64,000 bases of DNA, from NCBI GenBank assembly GCA_037355855.1, contig CM074758.1, positions 7,289,001 to 7,353,000 on the forward strand, in the 5' to 3' direction. Source of the stretch: Pseudo-nitzschia pungens (Eukaryota; Bacillariophyta; Bacillariophyceae; Bacillariales; Bacillariaceae). The position numbers were made by a program, and so were the translations under genes. The notes under the pieces are model-generated. The model was not told the origin of the DNA. It saw only the letters and a program-made list of their open reading frames with translations, and did no database searches. Of the stretch, positions 51,429-64,000 are shown one piece after another (the first letter of the stretch is position 1; the number at the start of each line of letters is the position of its first letter).

Positions 51429-53724
51429 ACAATTTTGCGACGCGCGATTTTGTCCGACGTTCCGATGTTCCAGTACTTAAAACACGTAGATTTCTACACA
51501 ACTTTCCCCTTTGATATCTCACTCACTTCTAAAGCTCCTACAACACAACCAAGCACTACACCTATCAACAGAGACCTCCCCTATCTGATTCTGCTGTTTG
51601 TTTGGCTGCTCCTTGCTTCCTTTGGTTGCTGTGGTTGCTTGTTTCCTCTGCCGGTCGGTCGATCGATTCGGCAACAACAGCACCAACACGAAAACAAGGA
51701 CACATAATTTCTACAGCGCATCCAGTACTAATTCTACAGCTGCTGTTTTGCTTCCGCTTTGTCTCCGAGCTCGGTTTGTTTTTTTCGATCTGTTTTCAAG
51801 CTACCTTATTATTTAACGCTATACAGTCTTTCAAGCCCCTTAAGTGATACCCACTTAACGTTCTACATTCTTCAAGGTCGAACCTACTTAACGTTCTACA
51901 TTCTTCAAGATTGAACACATATACACCCCCCTTCTAGAAGGTTCCTACTTGCTGCTCCCTAAGTATCTGCAAGTTCGTGCAAGCATATCTTCCAGTTCCC
52001 CTTTATTTTCAAGCCAATTGCCCCCTGCTCTTACTAGTGTCAATCACTTAAGAGCTACCCTGTTTCCTAGCCAAGCCCCCCAGTCCCTAAGTATTTTCGC
52101 TTAAGGCTCCCCCTACTACACCTGTTTTCAAGCCAAGACCAACCGATCCCTAAGTACCTCCTACTTATTGCACTCTTGTTTCCAAGACTACAGCTACTAC
52201 AGCCCCTTGTTTTCAAGACTACAATTCCCCTGGTCCCTAAGTGTTCGCGAGTTCCCTGATCCCTAAGTGTTTTCGCTCTTAAGCAACCCCAACTTGAACT
52301 TCAAGTTCGACACTGTTTTCAAGACACAAGCCTCCCCCTGGTCCCTAGGTGTTTCTACTAAAGCCCCTGTTTTCAAGCAAGCAGCTTCCCTGGTCCCTAA
52401 GTGTATCGCTCAAGGTCCCTGTTTTCAAGCCAATTGCCCCCGGATACTGTTTCCACTGTTTCCCTGGTCCCTAAGTGTCTCGCTCAAGGTCCCTGTTTCC
52501 AAGCCAATTGCCCCTGGATACTGTTTCCACTTAAAAGTACTTGCGAGTTTGAACTTCAAGTTCCCTCCTGAGCCTTTTAAGTGTGCCCTGCCATTGATAT
52601 TCCCCCGGTCCCTAAGTGTTCCTACTAAAGCCCCTTTCCAAGCAAGCAGCAACTATCCCCCCTACGTAAATTCTACAGGGCCAAAAGTGGTACTTCTATC
52701 CATTTGCCCGCAACTCCTGACAGAACTACCAGAATTTTCCCTGTCGTTTCTACACGATTTGCAGTGGTCTACTGGAGCTCCTAAATTCTGTAACTCCAGA
52801 GCACCTCTGTGGGTTTCGAACGTGATTCTTCTGGAAGTGCTTCAGTCTTTTCTTTTGGTTCCCCTGGAGTTTTTCCTTGTCCAGACCAACGTTGGACCTG
52901 TTGTTGCTGCTATACCCTGTTTCCCGGTGCTCCTGCACTCCACTGGAGGTTTTCTACTGTTGATTGCCTTCCACCGGTGCTTCTCTTGCCCCGGCCTTTG
53001 CCCTCAACCGGTGCTTCACCTGCTCCGGCCTTTGTCAACACCTGGCACTTGCACATCCAAGAGGCGTGTCTGCTGTTGGTCCAACCCCAATTGCCTGCTT
53101 TTCAGTTGTTGCTTTGCTCTCAACCGGTGCTTCTCCTGCCCCGGCCTTTGCTCTCAACCGGTGCTTCTCCTTCCCGGCCTTTGTCAACAACCGGTGCTTC
53201 TCCTGCCCCGGCCTTTGTCAACACCGGGTACTTCTCCATTCAAGCGCGGCGTTTCAGTTGGTGATCCTGCACTCCACTGGAGGTTTTCTGCTGTTGATTG
53301 CCCTCCACCGGTGCTTCTCCTGCCCTGGCATTTGCCCTCAACCGGTGCTTCACCTGCTCCGGCCTTTTCATCACCTGGCACTTGCACATCCAAGAAGCGT
53401 GTCTGCTGTTGGTCCGACACCCAACTGATTGCTTTTCAGTTGTTGCTTTGCTCTCAACTGGTGCTTCTCCTGCCCCGGCCTTATCTACAAGCCATTTTGC
53501 TGCAGGTTCTACACGATTTGCAGTAGTCATCAACTGGTGCTTTCCCTGCCCCGGCCTTTGTCATCAACCGGTGCTTCTCCTGCCCCGGCCTTTGTCATCA
53601 CCTGGCACTTGCACATCCCAGAGCAGTGTAGCATCCACCCATCTGTATATATCCATACAGGTTAACACTGACAGCCTACCAGCGCCCGAGCCAACACGCC
53701 TATTCAGAAGATCCTCGCCCCACC
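51429..53724 (+). promoter_or_regulatory. 5' leader of copy K
   Basis: Conserved terminus and head (51429-52010), hairpin block (about 52015-52640), then the 34-bp minisatellite, intermediate in length (about 52925-53625). A ~92-bp segment just before the ORF1 start (about 53615-53706) is absent from D, where GAGCAGTG joins directly to CCCACCATG. It does not have GT-AG ends, so it is not an obvious intron. Confidence 0.75.
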
Positions 53725-56699
53725 ATGCCTCCCCCCCCGCCAGCTTCCAGGCGAAAAAGGTCTACCTTGGCTAACACTCCTTCAAACAAACGCGCCTTTA
53801 CGGGGACCCCTTCCCGCCGACTACCTGCTGGTTCCGTTCTTCAGGCTACTCCCTCTCCCCCTCCCTCTCCCCGTACAGCTAGGGATTCACTCCCTTCTGA
53901 TGATGATATGTCCTTCACTTCTGCTGTGTCTACTGGTGCACTAGATGATGTTGATATGAGCACTGAGCAGTCAGGCACTGGGCATTCCGACACAGGGCAT
54001 TCAGGCAGTGGGCAGTCCGACAGTGGGACGTCTGACAGTGGGAAGTCCAACAGTGGGAAGCCCAACAGTGGAAATTCCAACAGTGGGACGTCCAACAGTG
54101 GGACGTCCAACAGTGGGAAGCCCAACAGTGGAAAGTCCAACAGTGCGACGTCTAGGGATGGCCAGCCAGGCTCTGAGCACTCAGACTCTAAGCACCCTCC
54201 TTCCAAGGTCTCTCCTTCCAAGTCTAGTCTGAAACAAGCTACTCTTGCATTTCTTTCTGACACACCGTCTGCAGAGCGACATGCCCTGCGCAAGAAAGCC
54301 CTGGCTGCTGCCAACAAAGCTCACTCAGATTCCTTCCTCTGGTGCTTCTACAGGTAAGGGGCCTTTTACTGGTCGTGCTTCCATTCCCACCCCTATCCAC
54401 ACTCTTCGTAAAACTCCAGCAGGATCCCGGCTATGGACTGGGTGTCCTAGTCCCACTCACTTCTTCAGCAAGAAAGATGGGAATGACAAGAAATCCATCC
54501 ATGATGTCTGTCAGTCTGCCATCCCTCCAGCATATGCTCAAGCTTTTCCTGACAACCCTGAGTGGAGAACTGCTTCTGTGGAGTCCCTGGTTTCCCTTGC
54601 TTCTCTCTGCTTTCAAGCCTCCTGCAGACTGGACCAAGCAACCTTCAGGCCATGCTCTGAAGAGATGTCTTATTGGTTTGGCCAAGATGTCTCCTGAGTG
54701 TTTTGATGACCTGTATTGTGAAGGTAACCTTTTGCCCAGCACTGAAGGAAGAGTTTGGTTGGCAGCCAATCAGGTGCTTGGCTCCCACTGGTATTTCAAG
54801 AAGCGACCTCCTACACCTGCGCCAGCTGCAGTTGATGATGCTTCCACTTCCAAATCAGTGTCCTTTCTTCCTGGTGGTGGTGATGCTACTGTCTTGTCCT
54901 CCTCTGCTGGGCATTTCCTCCAACGCCGAGGGGTTTGCTCCAGTGATTCTAGAGCTCCAGTGGATGTCACTGCTGGCACCAAGTGTTCTCATAGTTCTTA
55001 TGTCACTCTGTCCCTTCCAAGGTTGATGTCACAACGCCCTGGGGAACTATATGATGAGCTGCTCAAGTCTCTCAAGGAAGCTTTGGATCTTCTATGGACT
55101 GTTGACAAGCGCCTGGTGTTGTATGTTTTTCCCTCCAGAGCCAGGCTCAACCCCAAGGCCAAGCCTGTTACCAAGTTTTGGACGACACTTCCTGACAGGA
55201 AGACCTTGGAATTGTATGTTGCTCAGCTCTGGCTTCGCAGTAGAACTGCTCCTCATCTACGCTTCTTTGTGGGCCACAGTGCTTCCCTGGAGAAACTCTT
55301 TTCAGCACAATTGCTCCAGAGGCTCAGAGACCGTGACATGGACCTGAAATATGACCACATACAGGCCCCAGTTATTGTCACCTGTGGCTTTCTCCTTGGA
55401 TCCTACATGCAGAGTTTTGATCTTGACCACTACAACGAATTGCTTCATACTCATCCCAGGTTTCAGGCGTGTCCGATTGCTGTTATCAGGAAGAATATCA
55501 GCCTTGACAACTCCAGAACTCCTGATCCCAATCCGGTTCTGGCTGCTCATGTTTTATGTGATGCAACAAAGCGCGCCCAAACTGTTAAGCTCCTCAAAGC
55601 CCAGTTCAATCGTTGCAAACCTTCAGACATTGCCTCTCTCCCTGATGGTAAATTCTACAAGTTTATTGAGACAGCTACCAATCCTTCTGACAGACCTCTT
55701 CCCCCCTCCAAGCTCAAGACTGTTCGCCAGGCTAAGCACCGCCAAGCTAAATTTATTGAGAGCCATGAAACTGCTCCTGTTCTGGGGGTAGTTGATCTTG
55801 ATCTTCCAGTTGACCTGGGCCAAGGGCTGGGTTTGAAGACACTGCGCAGTGTGCTTCTGGGTATCAGAACCCGTGACAATTGGTCATGGCCTCTTTTTCT
55901 TTCTGTCGATACCAGTTCATACCGAGGCGAGATCCTTGCTTTGTACAATATCACTACCAAGGCTGAAGCAATGGCCATGTTGTCTTTCCTGCCTATTATA
56001 CTGGAAGCTCATTATGGTTCTTGTGTTCGACAATGGTTCTCTTCTGAGTGCTTGACTGAAATGGAAGCCTACCATTGGGATGCTGCTGCCAATTGTGTTG
56101 TGGAAACTGAACCTGCTGCAGACCCAATGCAGGATGACTCTCTTCCCTTTTTTGGTGATGGGGATGCAAGAGATTGGGAACTTGTTGATGATGACTTGTC
56201 AGTTGACCTTGCCCCAGACCTCACCTTTGATCTGGATCTGCACTTTAACCTCCAAGCCCGTGCTGACAGTGGTGGTGGCGGATTTGATGATTCTCAATCC
56301 ATGGATACTTTAGCAACCGGTACTTCCAATCTCACTGATGTCCAGGCTTCAGCGCCTGCAGGTGGTGTTCCTACTGGAGGTGATCCTTCCAATGTTGCCA
56401 AGGCTGATGCCTCTCCTGGTATTCCTCCTGAAGTTTCCCCTGCAGTTCCTGACCCTCCCCAGAATGCCATGGCCGGTGACCTCCCTGTGGCCTCTCCTGA
56501 TTCCTCAACTGCAGTTCCTGCTGCCGGTGGTGGGGAAGACGCAGCCTCTGCATTGAGGCTTGGAGTTGCTGCAATTGCATTCTCCTCCAGCCATGATGCT
56601 AGTGTCAGTGATTTGAGCCATGCCAATGTTTCCACCAAATCAGCTCCGGCAACTCTTCCATCCCTGCGACAGACTGGGTTTCCTTCTGATCATGGTTAG
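53725..56699 (+). pseudogene. ORF1 of copy K, two +1 frameshifts
   Basis: Starts MPPPPPASRRKRS at ATG 53725 in CACCATGCC context. Relative to D there is one extra base near 54352 (CTACAGGTAAGG versus CTACGGTAAGG) and another near 54621 (CCTCCTGCAG versus CCTCTGCAG). The three frame segments together cover the whole D-type ORF1, with one or two extra SNSG-type repeat units, to the shared TAG at 56697-56699. As read, the product stops after about 210 residues. Confidence 0.88.
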
Positions 56700-59600
56700 C
56701 TCTTCTGGTATGAGGTTTGATGGGATGCCTTCCACTCCAAATCCCATCACTGCTTCTACTGTTTCTCCCTTTTCCTCCTCCGCCTCTTCCTCTGTCTCTC
56801 AGTTTGTCCAATTAACTCTTCATGGAGACTCTCTTGCTGCTAAGGATTCTGACAGTTTTGGTCATTCCTTTCCTCAAGCTCCATCATCTAATTCCACCAT
56901 CATCACCTTCCAAAACATTGGACCCCAGCGTAGAGCTGCCTTTATGTCCAGGTCCAAGCACAACTCCCGTCAATTTGTCAAGAGTAACGCCAGTGTGGCG
57001 CTTTTTGCTGAACATTGTTTGAATGAATCCAAACTCCTGCCCTGTGATCTTTTTAATAGGCGCATGAAGAATGTCTGTCCCTCAAGTTTTTCCTACCTTG
57101 CCAACAACAAGCATGAAGCTTCTGACTGTTCATGGCTTCAGCCTGGTGGTACAGGGTTTTCCATTGATCAACTGTTCAGTTCCCACAAGATTGCCCATGG
57201 GGCTGATCCTTCTGGTCTTGGGAGATGGTCCTTTGTCAAGTTTCAGGGCAGGGATGGTCACACTGTCACTATGTTTTCTGCTTACTGCCCTGTTGAAAAT
57301 GACAGGGACCTTGGTTCCGTCTGGAATCAACAGTACCGATACTTTCAAGCAGCTGAAAATCTTTTCAGTCCCAACCCATGCATTCTCTTTCACAGGGATT
57401 TGACTGCTGCCCTTCAGGTCTGTCTTGGAGCAGGTGACCAGGTCATTCTTGGGATTGATCAAAATGCTGATGTTCGGACTGATGGCTTGTCTTTTGAGCT
57501 CAAGGCTCTTGGTTTCAGAGATGCCATTCTTACCCTTCATAGTCAGTCTTCTCCTCCTGCCACTCACAACCGCAACACTACCAGAACACCAATTGATGCC
57601 ATTTGGGTCTCTGAGAATGTTGATGTTCTCAGGGCTGGGTATTGTCCCTTTGGTGGCGCCTATGGTATGGAATCGGACCACAGAATGCTTTGGATTGAAG
57701 TCTGTAATTGCAGCCTCATGGGCAAACACCTGCCACCTCCCGTGAGCTTCTCTCATTCCAAACTCCAGTCCTCCCACCCTCATCTGCGCCAACGGTATTT
57801 CGAGCGTGTCAGGCACAGCTTTCTCAAGGCTGGAGTGTTTTCTATCCAAGCTAAGCTGGAACACCTCCTGGCTCAGTTTCAGTCTGGGGATATTTCTGTG
57901 CGCGCTGATCTCATCACCACATATGAAGTCCTCCATGAAACCTCCACCTCTCTCAGGCTCTCTGTTGAACAAAACCTTTGCCACACAAGAGCTGGTCTGG
58001 TTCCATGGTCACCTAAGCTGCAAGTCTATCGTGATACCATTGACTTTTGGCGGCGTGTTGTTAAGTTGAGACAGGGTGTGTCCACCAGTCATACTGTTTT
58101 GAAAAGGTTGGCCTGCAAGCTTTCTCTCTACAAAGGAGAACACAGTGATCTTTCAAGTGCTCTCCTCCATCTGAAACAAGCTTACAGACAATACCGGGCA
58201 GTGAAAAAATTGGCCCCCTCTTGGAGAAACTCCTTCAATCAAGGCCTGGTGGATGCACTTCTTGCTGAAGGCAAACCTCACAACCAGAATGCTTCCCAGA
58301 TTCGTGCCCGGATGCGCAGGGAACGTCTTCAAAGAGAGCTTGGCCTTGCTGCTAGGTCTCTTCGGGGACGTGTCAACAAGTCAGCTGTCTTGAGAGCTAT
58401 TGCAGTTGGCCCTGATGGTGCTGAACAGGTCTTGGAGTCCCAGTCCACTATGGTTCCAGCTATGGCTGAATCCAATGTCCGGCGTCAACAGCAGTGTCTT
58501 GGCACTCCCTCCATGACTCCCTCCTTCATTCAAGATTTTGGCTACCTCGGCACAGCCCATGCTTCTGCTCAAGTTCTTGATGGCACATATAATCCTCCTC
58601 CTGCCACTGACAAATACCTGTCTGAATTTCTTTCTTGTCTCAAAGTCCCTGCCTCTATTCTGAGTTTGCCTCCCTTTGACTATTCCGTGTGTCCAGCTGA
58701 CAATGCTGCTGCCTGGAAACACCAGAGGGAACGCACAGCAAGTGAACCTTCTTGTTTGAGTTTTGCCCACCACAAGGCTTTTGCCCTGGATCCCCAGTTG
58801 AACAAGTTTGACACTCTACTGAGATCCGTCCCATTGATTGTTGGCTTCTCTCCTTCTGCCTGGCAGGTCATCACGGATGTTGAGATATTCAAGAAACCTG
58901 GTGAATATAGAGTGGATAAGATGAGACTCATCCAGTTGATGTCTCCTGAGTTCCAAATCAACAACAAGATGATTGGCAGACGCATTCTTGCCCATGCTGA
59001 ACGTGCCAATGCAGTGGCGGTTGATCAACATGGAAGCAGGAAACACCACAAGGCCATCAACACCTGCTTGAACAAGAAGCTCATCTGTGATGTGTTGAGG
59101 CAGAAGCGCAGATCCGGTGCTGTTGCTATGAATGATGCCAAGGGCTGTTATGATAGAATCTCTCATCCCATTGCAGGTCTCACTCTCCAGAGCTTTGGTG
59201 TTCCTGCACATGTGTGTGCAGTTCTTCTTTCTACTTTGCAACATGCTAAGCACCATATCAAAACTGGTTTTGGTCGTTCTGGCCCTGTGTATGGTGATGA
59301 ACCTGTTCCTCTCAGTGGTTGTGGCCAAGGCAATGGTATTGGTCCAACTCTTTGGGCCTTGGTGTCAACCATTGTCTTCCGAATGATGCAACAGGCTGGG
59401 CATGGTGTCCATCTTATCACTTCTTTGTCACTGCAACTGGTTTCTCTTGTGGGTTTTGCCTTTGTGGATGACACAGATTTGTTTTGTGCTGGCTCTGATT
59501 CCTCAACATCTGGTGAGGAATTGGCTGTTGATTTTCAGGGAGCTCTTGACCGATGGGCTGGTGGGATTATTGCCACTGGTGGTGCGATTGAACCTGCCAA

Positions 59601-62534
59601 ATCCTTCTGTTATTTGATTGATTTCAAATGGAATGGATCCGGTTGGGACTATCGCTCCATTGCTGACATGCCCGGTGACTTCTCTGTTGCTGACAAGAAT
59701 GGCAATCGAGCTACCCTGGATCGTTTTGAAGTTGACCATGCTGACAAGACCCTTGGGGTTTTTATCTCCATGGATGGCAATGAGGAAGCACAGATTGCTC
59801 ACATGAAGTCACAGTCCCAGTCTTTTGGCTCTCAGCTCAAGGCTTCCAAGTGTGAGAAGAGGGCATCCCTCTACACATTCAAGTATTCTTTCATGAAGTC
59901 TGTTGAATACCCCATGCCTGTCACGCAACTTGATGAGGCCACTTGGACTAAGATAATTCACCCAGCTCTTGTTCCTGTGCTGAATAAAGCAGGGATGTCA
60001 CGGACATTTCCCAGACATGTATTCTATGGTCCTTCCCTCTATCAAGGCTTTGGTTTCATTCACCCCTACCTCCTCCAAGAGTTCAGTCATATTGCCACCC
60101 TCTTTCAGGAATCTGTCAGGTCCTCCCAAACTGGTAGGATTCTCAGGCTAACTGCTGAGTCTCTACGGCTCGAACTTGGCATTCCTCTCCATCTTGGTGT
60201 CACACCATATCATCCTTTTGCTTCCTATGTCACTCCCTGCTGGTACAAACATGTGTGGAAGTTTTTCTCTGTTCACCCTGTGAGCTTGTTTGAAGACTTC
60301 CCAGATCTTCCCCTGCTACGTTCCAATGACTGCTATCTCATGCAAGCCTTTGTCAACGCTGGCTTCAGAGGTGCTGACTTGTCCCTCTTGAATCACATGC
60401 GCATGTCACTCAAGGCTATCTCCCTTGCTGACATTTGTACTCCAGATGGGAAGAGACTCTCTCCCATGGCTTTCCAGCTGATATCCTCCAATCACTTGAG
60501 GGATCATCTTGACTGGCCGAGATGTCCTCCATCTTGGCCTACAGCAGCAAAGCGCTTATGGACTAAGGCACTTCAGACCTGTTTTCTTCCCCCTTGTCCA
60601 CCCCCTGCAGCCAGGGCACTAGCTCCTTCTTTTCATCTTGGGCCTTGGCTCTCTCCCCAGACAGCTTCTCTTTGGCCTTGGTTTTTGTCTCCATCCACCA
60701 ACAGAATATTTTTCAAAACTTCTACTGGCTGGACTGTGAGCACCTCCCAGGGCAGGGGCAGATACAGGGTCACTGCTGAAATCCTTTCTGACAAACCAGC
60801 CTGCGCTGATGTGCTTGTCTGCCCTGTTATTTGTGGCCAAGTTGTCCGCGTTGTCGGGTCTTCAACCTTTGTTTCTGAACCTCCTGACAAGGATCCTCTG
60901 GAGTACAATCCATTTGATTCTCTTCCAGACTCCCCGGCAGATGCCTTTGACGCACTCTGTGCGTCTCCAAGGGTACTTCTCCACAAATATTCCCTACCAC
61001 AGGCTGGCTGTCAGCACATTGTTGATGCTATCCAGAGAGGTACTGCCAGTGCTGTCTGCGATGGTTCATTTGATCCGGAACTTCTCAGAGGAACTTCTGC
61101 TTTCATCCTGTCACCCAATACCTCCACCAAGTCTGCTTCATTGTTCCTCACTGGCTGTAATTTTGTCAGTGGGTCCCCTGAGGATCAGTCATCCTACAGG
61201 AGTGAACTGGCAGGTATCATTGGGGTTCTCACCTGTTGCATTGCTCTGGTGAGTATCTTTTGATATTGCTTCTGGCTCTATCACCATTGCTCTGGATGGT
61301 GACACAGCTCTCAAACAGGCTCAAGGATCTTGGCCATTGGTTATTTCCCAGAAGTCTTTTGATTATGTTTATGTCATCCGAAACATGATTTCTGCCCTGC
61401 CAATTTCTGTGCACTTTCAAGTGGGTTCAGGGCCATCAAGCTGGAATCTTTCTTGATTGGTGGGCACTTCGCAATCATCAGGCTGACAGCATGGCCAAGG
61501 CATTTCTCTCTGTCCATAGAGCTTCTGCCCATCACTATCCCAGACTTGTGTTTGAGCCCTGGGCATTTTCTCTCAATGGATGCAAGTGTTCAAGGTTTGA
61601 TCAGAATGCTCTGCATGTTGCCATTTCTGGTCCTCCTCTTCTTAAATATTGGCAGACCCACCATGATATCCCCATTCCACAACCTGTTTTGGGTTCCATC
61701 CATTGGTGTGCCCATCTGTCTGCCTTCAAGCGACTCCCTCCTGGCATGCAAAGGTGGTTTGTCAAGTTTGCTTCTGGATGCATTGGTGTTGGCAACCAAC
61801 TACTTCACTACCAGTATCAGGATCACTCCAGGTGCCCATTGTGTGATGCAGACAACGAGAAGGTTTCTCATGTGCTCTCCTGCAAGGACACTGGGGCTGT
61901 CAGGCACAGTGTGTCGGCCTTCACGGGACCACTGCAGAAGAGGCTTGAAGTTGAACAAACTGATCCATCATTGGTTGCTGCCATTGTGGATCTTCTCACA
62001 CGCGTTCGGAAGGGCCAGAGAATTTATCCATCATCCTACTCCCTTGCAATTGCTTCTGCTGTCAGGGCACAGAGGACTATTGGTTGGCACAACTGGCTTC
62101 TTGGTAGGTGGTCTCCTCGCTGGTATCAAATCCAGGCTGACTACTACTCCCACATTGGAAGCAAGCGCTCTCCCAAACGTTGGGCTACAGCTATCATCCA
62201 TCAGTTCTTTCTTACCTCCTGGGATCTTTGGACTTATAGGAATGAACGACTCCATGGTCCTGGGGGTACCCTTGATGCTGAACAACACCAATCTCTTGAT
62301 GCTTCCATCACTTCAGAATTGGCAATTGGTGCAGCTGGTGCACTTCCCCAGTCACACTCCCTGTTACAAACCCCTTTCCACGTCCTACAAGGTTACACCC
62401 TGACTGCCAAGCGGCAGTGGCTTGCAACCATCCACCTTGCAAGGAAGCAATATGCAGCGCCTGTCCAACCAGTGCAGCCATACCAACAAGAGGCTGCTCT
62501 TCTCAGAGCCTGGCTTACTGGACCTCAGGGTTGA
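56692..62534 (+). pseudogene. ORF2 of copy K, two +1 frameshifts in the RNase H region
   Basis: Start at the ATGGTTAG overlap (in-frame ATG also at 56620). Endonuclease and RT are open with all motifs. One extra base near 61256 (GTGAGTATCTTTTGA versus GTGAGTCTTTTTGA in A) causes a TGA at 61261-61263, between the second and third RNase H acidic residues. A second extra base near 61429 (CTTTCAAGTGGG versus CTTTCAGTGGG) allows the original phase set to be left again; the remaining C-terminus with CCHC finger is open to 62534. As read, the product lacks the end of RNase H and the finger. Confidence 0.9.
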
Positions 62535-62837
62535 TTACACTTTGTACCTTGGTCTTGTCTTCTGTTCCTGCTCCTCATCCTGTCCCATCCCTTTTGATAC
62601 TGGATCTTATCCCAATATCTTCATTCCCATTTCACTTTATCTCAATTCCCTATTTTGTGGGACTTGTTTGTCCTTTTCCCTGATTGATGTTCAAGGTTTG
62701 TTTGCAAATTTGTCGTTCTGCCACTTGGGGTCCTGACTCTATGATGGAGGCGACGTTAAAGTCTGGTTACAGACTGAGTAATTTAGTTTCACCTTTGGTG
62801 GTTAAAGTTATTTAAATACGTATATTAATATTAATAA
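62535..62837 (+). promoter_or_regulatory. 3' UTR and tail of copy K
   Basis: Same layout as the A 3' UTR: CCACTTGGGGTCCTGACTC, GATGGAGGCGACG, hairpins AGTCTG-GTTA-CAGACT and TCACC-TTT-GGTGG, then AAATACGTATATTAATATT. Confidence 0.8.
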
Positions 62838-62855
62838 TGCAAGCCACTGCCGCTT

Positions 62856-64000
62856 GGCAGTCAGGGTGTAACCTTGTAGGACGTGGAAAGGGGTTTGTAA
62901 CAGGGAGTGTGACTGGGGAAGTGCACCAGCTGCGCCAATGGCCAATTCAGAGGAGATGGAAGCATCAAGAGATTGGTGTTGTTCAGCATCAAGGGTACCC
63001 CCAGGACCATGGAGTCGTTCATTCCTATAGGTCCAAAGATCCCAGGAGGTAAGAAAGAACTGATGGATGATAGCTGTAGCCCACCGTTTGGGAGAGCGCT
63101 TGCTTCCAATGTGGGAGTAGTAGTCAGCCTGGATTTGGTACCAGCGAGGAGACCACCTACCCAGAAGCCAGTTGTGCCAGCCAATAGTCCTCTGTGCTCT
63201 GACAGCAGAGGCAATTGCAAGTGAGTAAGATGATGGATAAATGTTCTGGCCCTTCCGAACTCTGGTGAGAAGATCCACAATGGCAGCCACCAATGTTGGA
63301 TCAGTTTGTTCAACTTCAAGCCTCTTCTGCAGGGGTCCCTTGAAAGCTGACACACTGTGCTGTACTGCCCCAGTGTCCTTGCAGGAGAGCACATGAGAAA
63401 CCTTCTCGTTGTCTGCATCACACAATGGGCACCTGGAGTGATCCTGATACTGGTAGTGAAGTAGTTGGTTGCCAACACCAATGCTGCCAGAAGCAAATTT
63501 GACAAACCACCTTTGCATGCCAGGAGGTAAACGCTTGAAGGCAGACAGATGGGCACACCAATGGATGGAACTCAAAACAGGTTGTGGAATGGGAATGTCA
63601 TGGTGGGTCTGCCAATATTGAAGAAGAGGAGGACCAGAAATGGCAACATGCAAAGCATTTTGATCAAACCTTGAGCACTTGCTTCCATTGAGAGAAAAAG
63701 CCCAGGGCTCAAACACAAGTCTGGGATAGTGATGGGCAGAAGCTCTATGGACAGAGAGAAATGCCTTTGCCATGCTGTCAACCTGATGATTGCGAAGGGC
63801 CCACCAATCAAGAAAGATTCCAGCTTGATGGCCCTGAACCCACTGAAAGTGCACAGAGATTGGCAGGGCAGAAATCATGTTTCTGATGACATAAACATAA
63901 TCAAAAGACTTCTGGGAAATAACCAATGGCCATGATCCCTCAGCCTGTTTGAGAGCTGTGTCACCATCCAGAGCAATAGTGATAGAGCCAGAAGCAATAT
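62856..64000 (-). CDS. ORF2 RNase H / CCHC region of copy H (partial, runs off window)
   Basis: The minus-strand frame is open from the window edge (SGSITIALDGDT, third RNase H acidic residue) through WVQGHQ, VDSMAK, the CPLCDADNEKVSH finger and WDLWTYRNERLH to KRQWLA. There K interrupts it, and the last ~41 codons lie at 51303-51428. No stop or frameshift appears in the visible part. Residues SIGVGNQ and GAVQHSV in the finger region match copy A rather than D. Confidence 0.85.

Larger units (their letters stand above)
51429..62837 (+). mobile_element. Full-length autonomous non-LTR retrotransposon, copy K (frameshifted)
   Basis: 11.4 kb from ACAATTTTGCGACGCGCGAT to an ATT-rich tail with an 18-bp duplication. 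ORF1 is the D type at its N-terminus; ORF2 is closest to D. Both ORFs carry single-base insertions. The perfect duplication shows a recent arrival, so the lesions are either recent or sequencing/assembly errors. Confidence 0.94.
48682..64000 (-). mobile_element. Autonomous copy H (split by J and K, runs off right edge)
   Basis: Segments 48682-48912, 51190-51428 and 62856-64000 are collinear minus-strand parts of one element: tail and 3' UTR, end of ORF2, then ORF2 RNase H region. J interrupts it with a 16-bp duplication and K with an 18-bp duplication. The tail carries its last ~23 nt unit (TTTAAATACGTATATTATT) twice. It was inserted into ORF1 of G. Confidence 0.88.

Noticed and set aside
53615..53706. 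Intron before ORF1 of K that is missing in D
   Set aside because: The segment removed relative to D does not start with GT and end with AG at any alignment of the ends; it is a plain insertion/deletion.

Overview
The window is almost entirely a nest of retrotransposons from a eukaryotic nuclear genome. No housekeeping gene, tRNA or rRNA is visible. The reverse transcriptase style (QGNG and FVDD motifs), copia-type fragments and a broken protein at 25322-26270 resembling a diatom-expanded hypothetical family suggest a diatom or related stramenopile. That host call is inference; the species cannot be read from the sequence.

Two interacting families account for about 90% of the bases. The first is an 11-12 kb autonomous non-LTR retrotransposon (I-superfamily-like). 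It has a 2-3 kb repetitive 5' leader, ORF1 (about 985-1064 aa, unknown fold), ORF2 (1946 aa: APE-type endonuclease, reverse transcriptase, RNase H, CCHC finger), a 0.3 kb 3' UTR and an (ATT)n tail. Copies A (6444-18710, +) and D (28347-39301, -) have both ORFs intact. K (51429-62837, +) is full length but frameshifted. L, M, G and H are partial or interrupted. The second is a roughly 2 kb non-coding partner element with five copies: B (741-2633), C (18711-20750), E (28197-43259, split), F (41173-43206) and J (48913-51189). It shares the 5' terminus and the 3' terminal hairpin/tail with the autonomous element, and carries tandem ~150 bp units that each hold a long hairpin.

Layout. 1-4408: leader and ORF1 start of L (-), with B inserted. 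4409-6443: ORF2 fragment M joined to an antisense copia gag fragment. 6444-20773: A, with C in its tail. 20774-21351: the 5' tip of L, split from the rest by 16.4 kb. 21352-24870: old degenerate copies. 24871-27910: the only stretch outside the two families, with a broken diatom-like hypothetical gene, a copia fragment and unassigned DNA. 27911-64000: one nest. G (-) contains E, which contains D and F; H (-) lies in G and contains J and K.

Target-site duplications of 16-23 bp flank B, C, D, F, J and K and allow the insertion order to be read. Insertions cluster in the last ~450 bp of family members. The likely working model is that the ORF2 protein of intact copies such as A and D mobilises both families through the shared 3' end. 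This is inferred from shared termini, tails and duplications.
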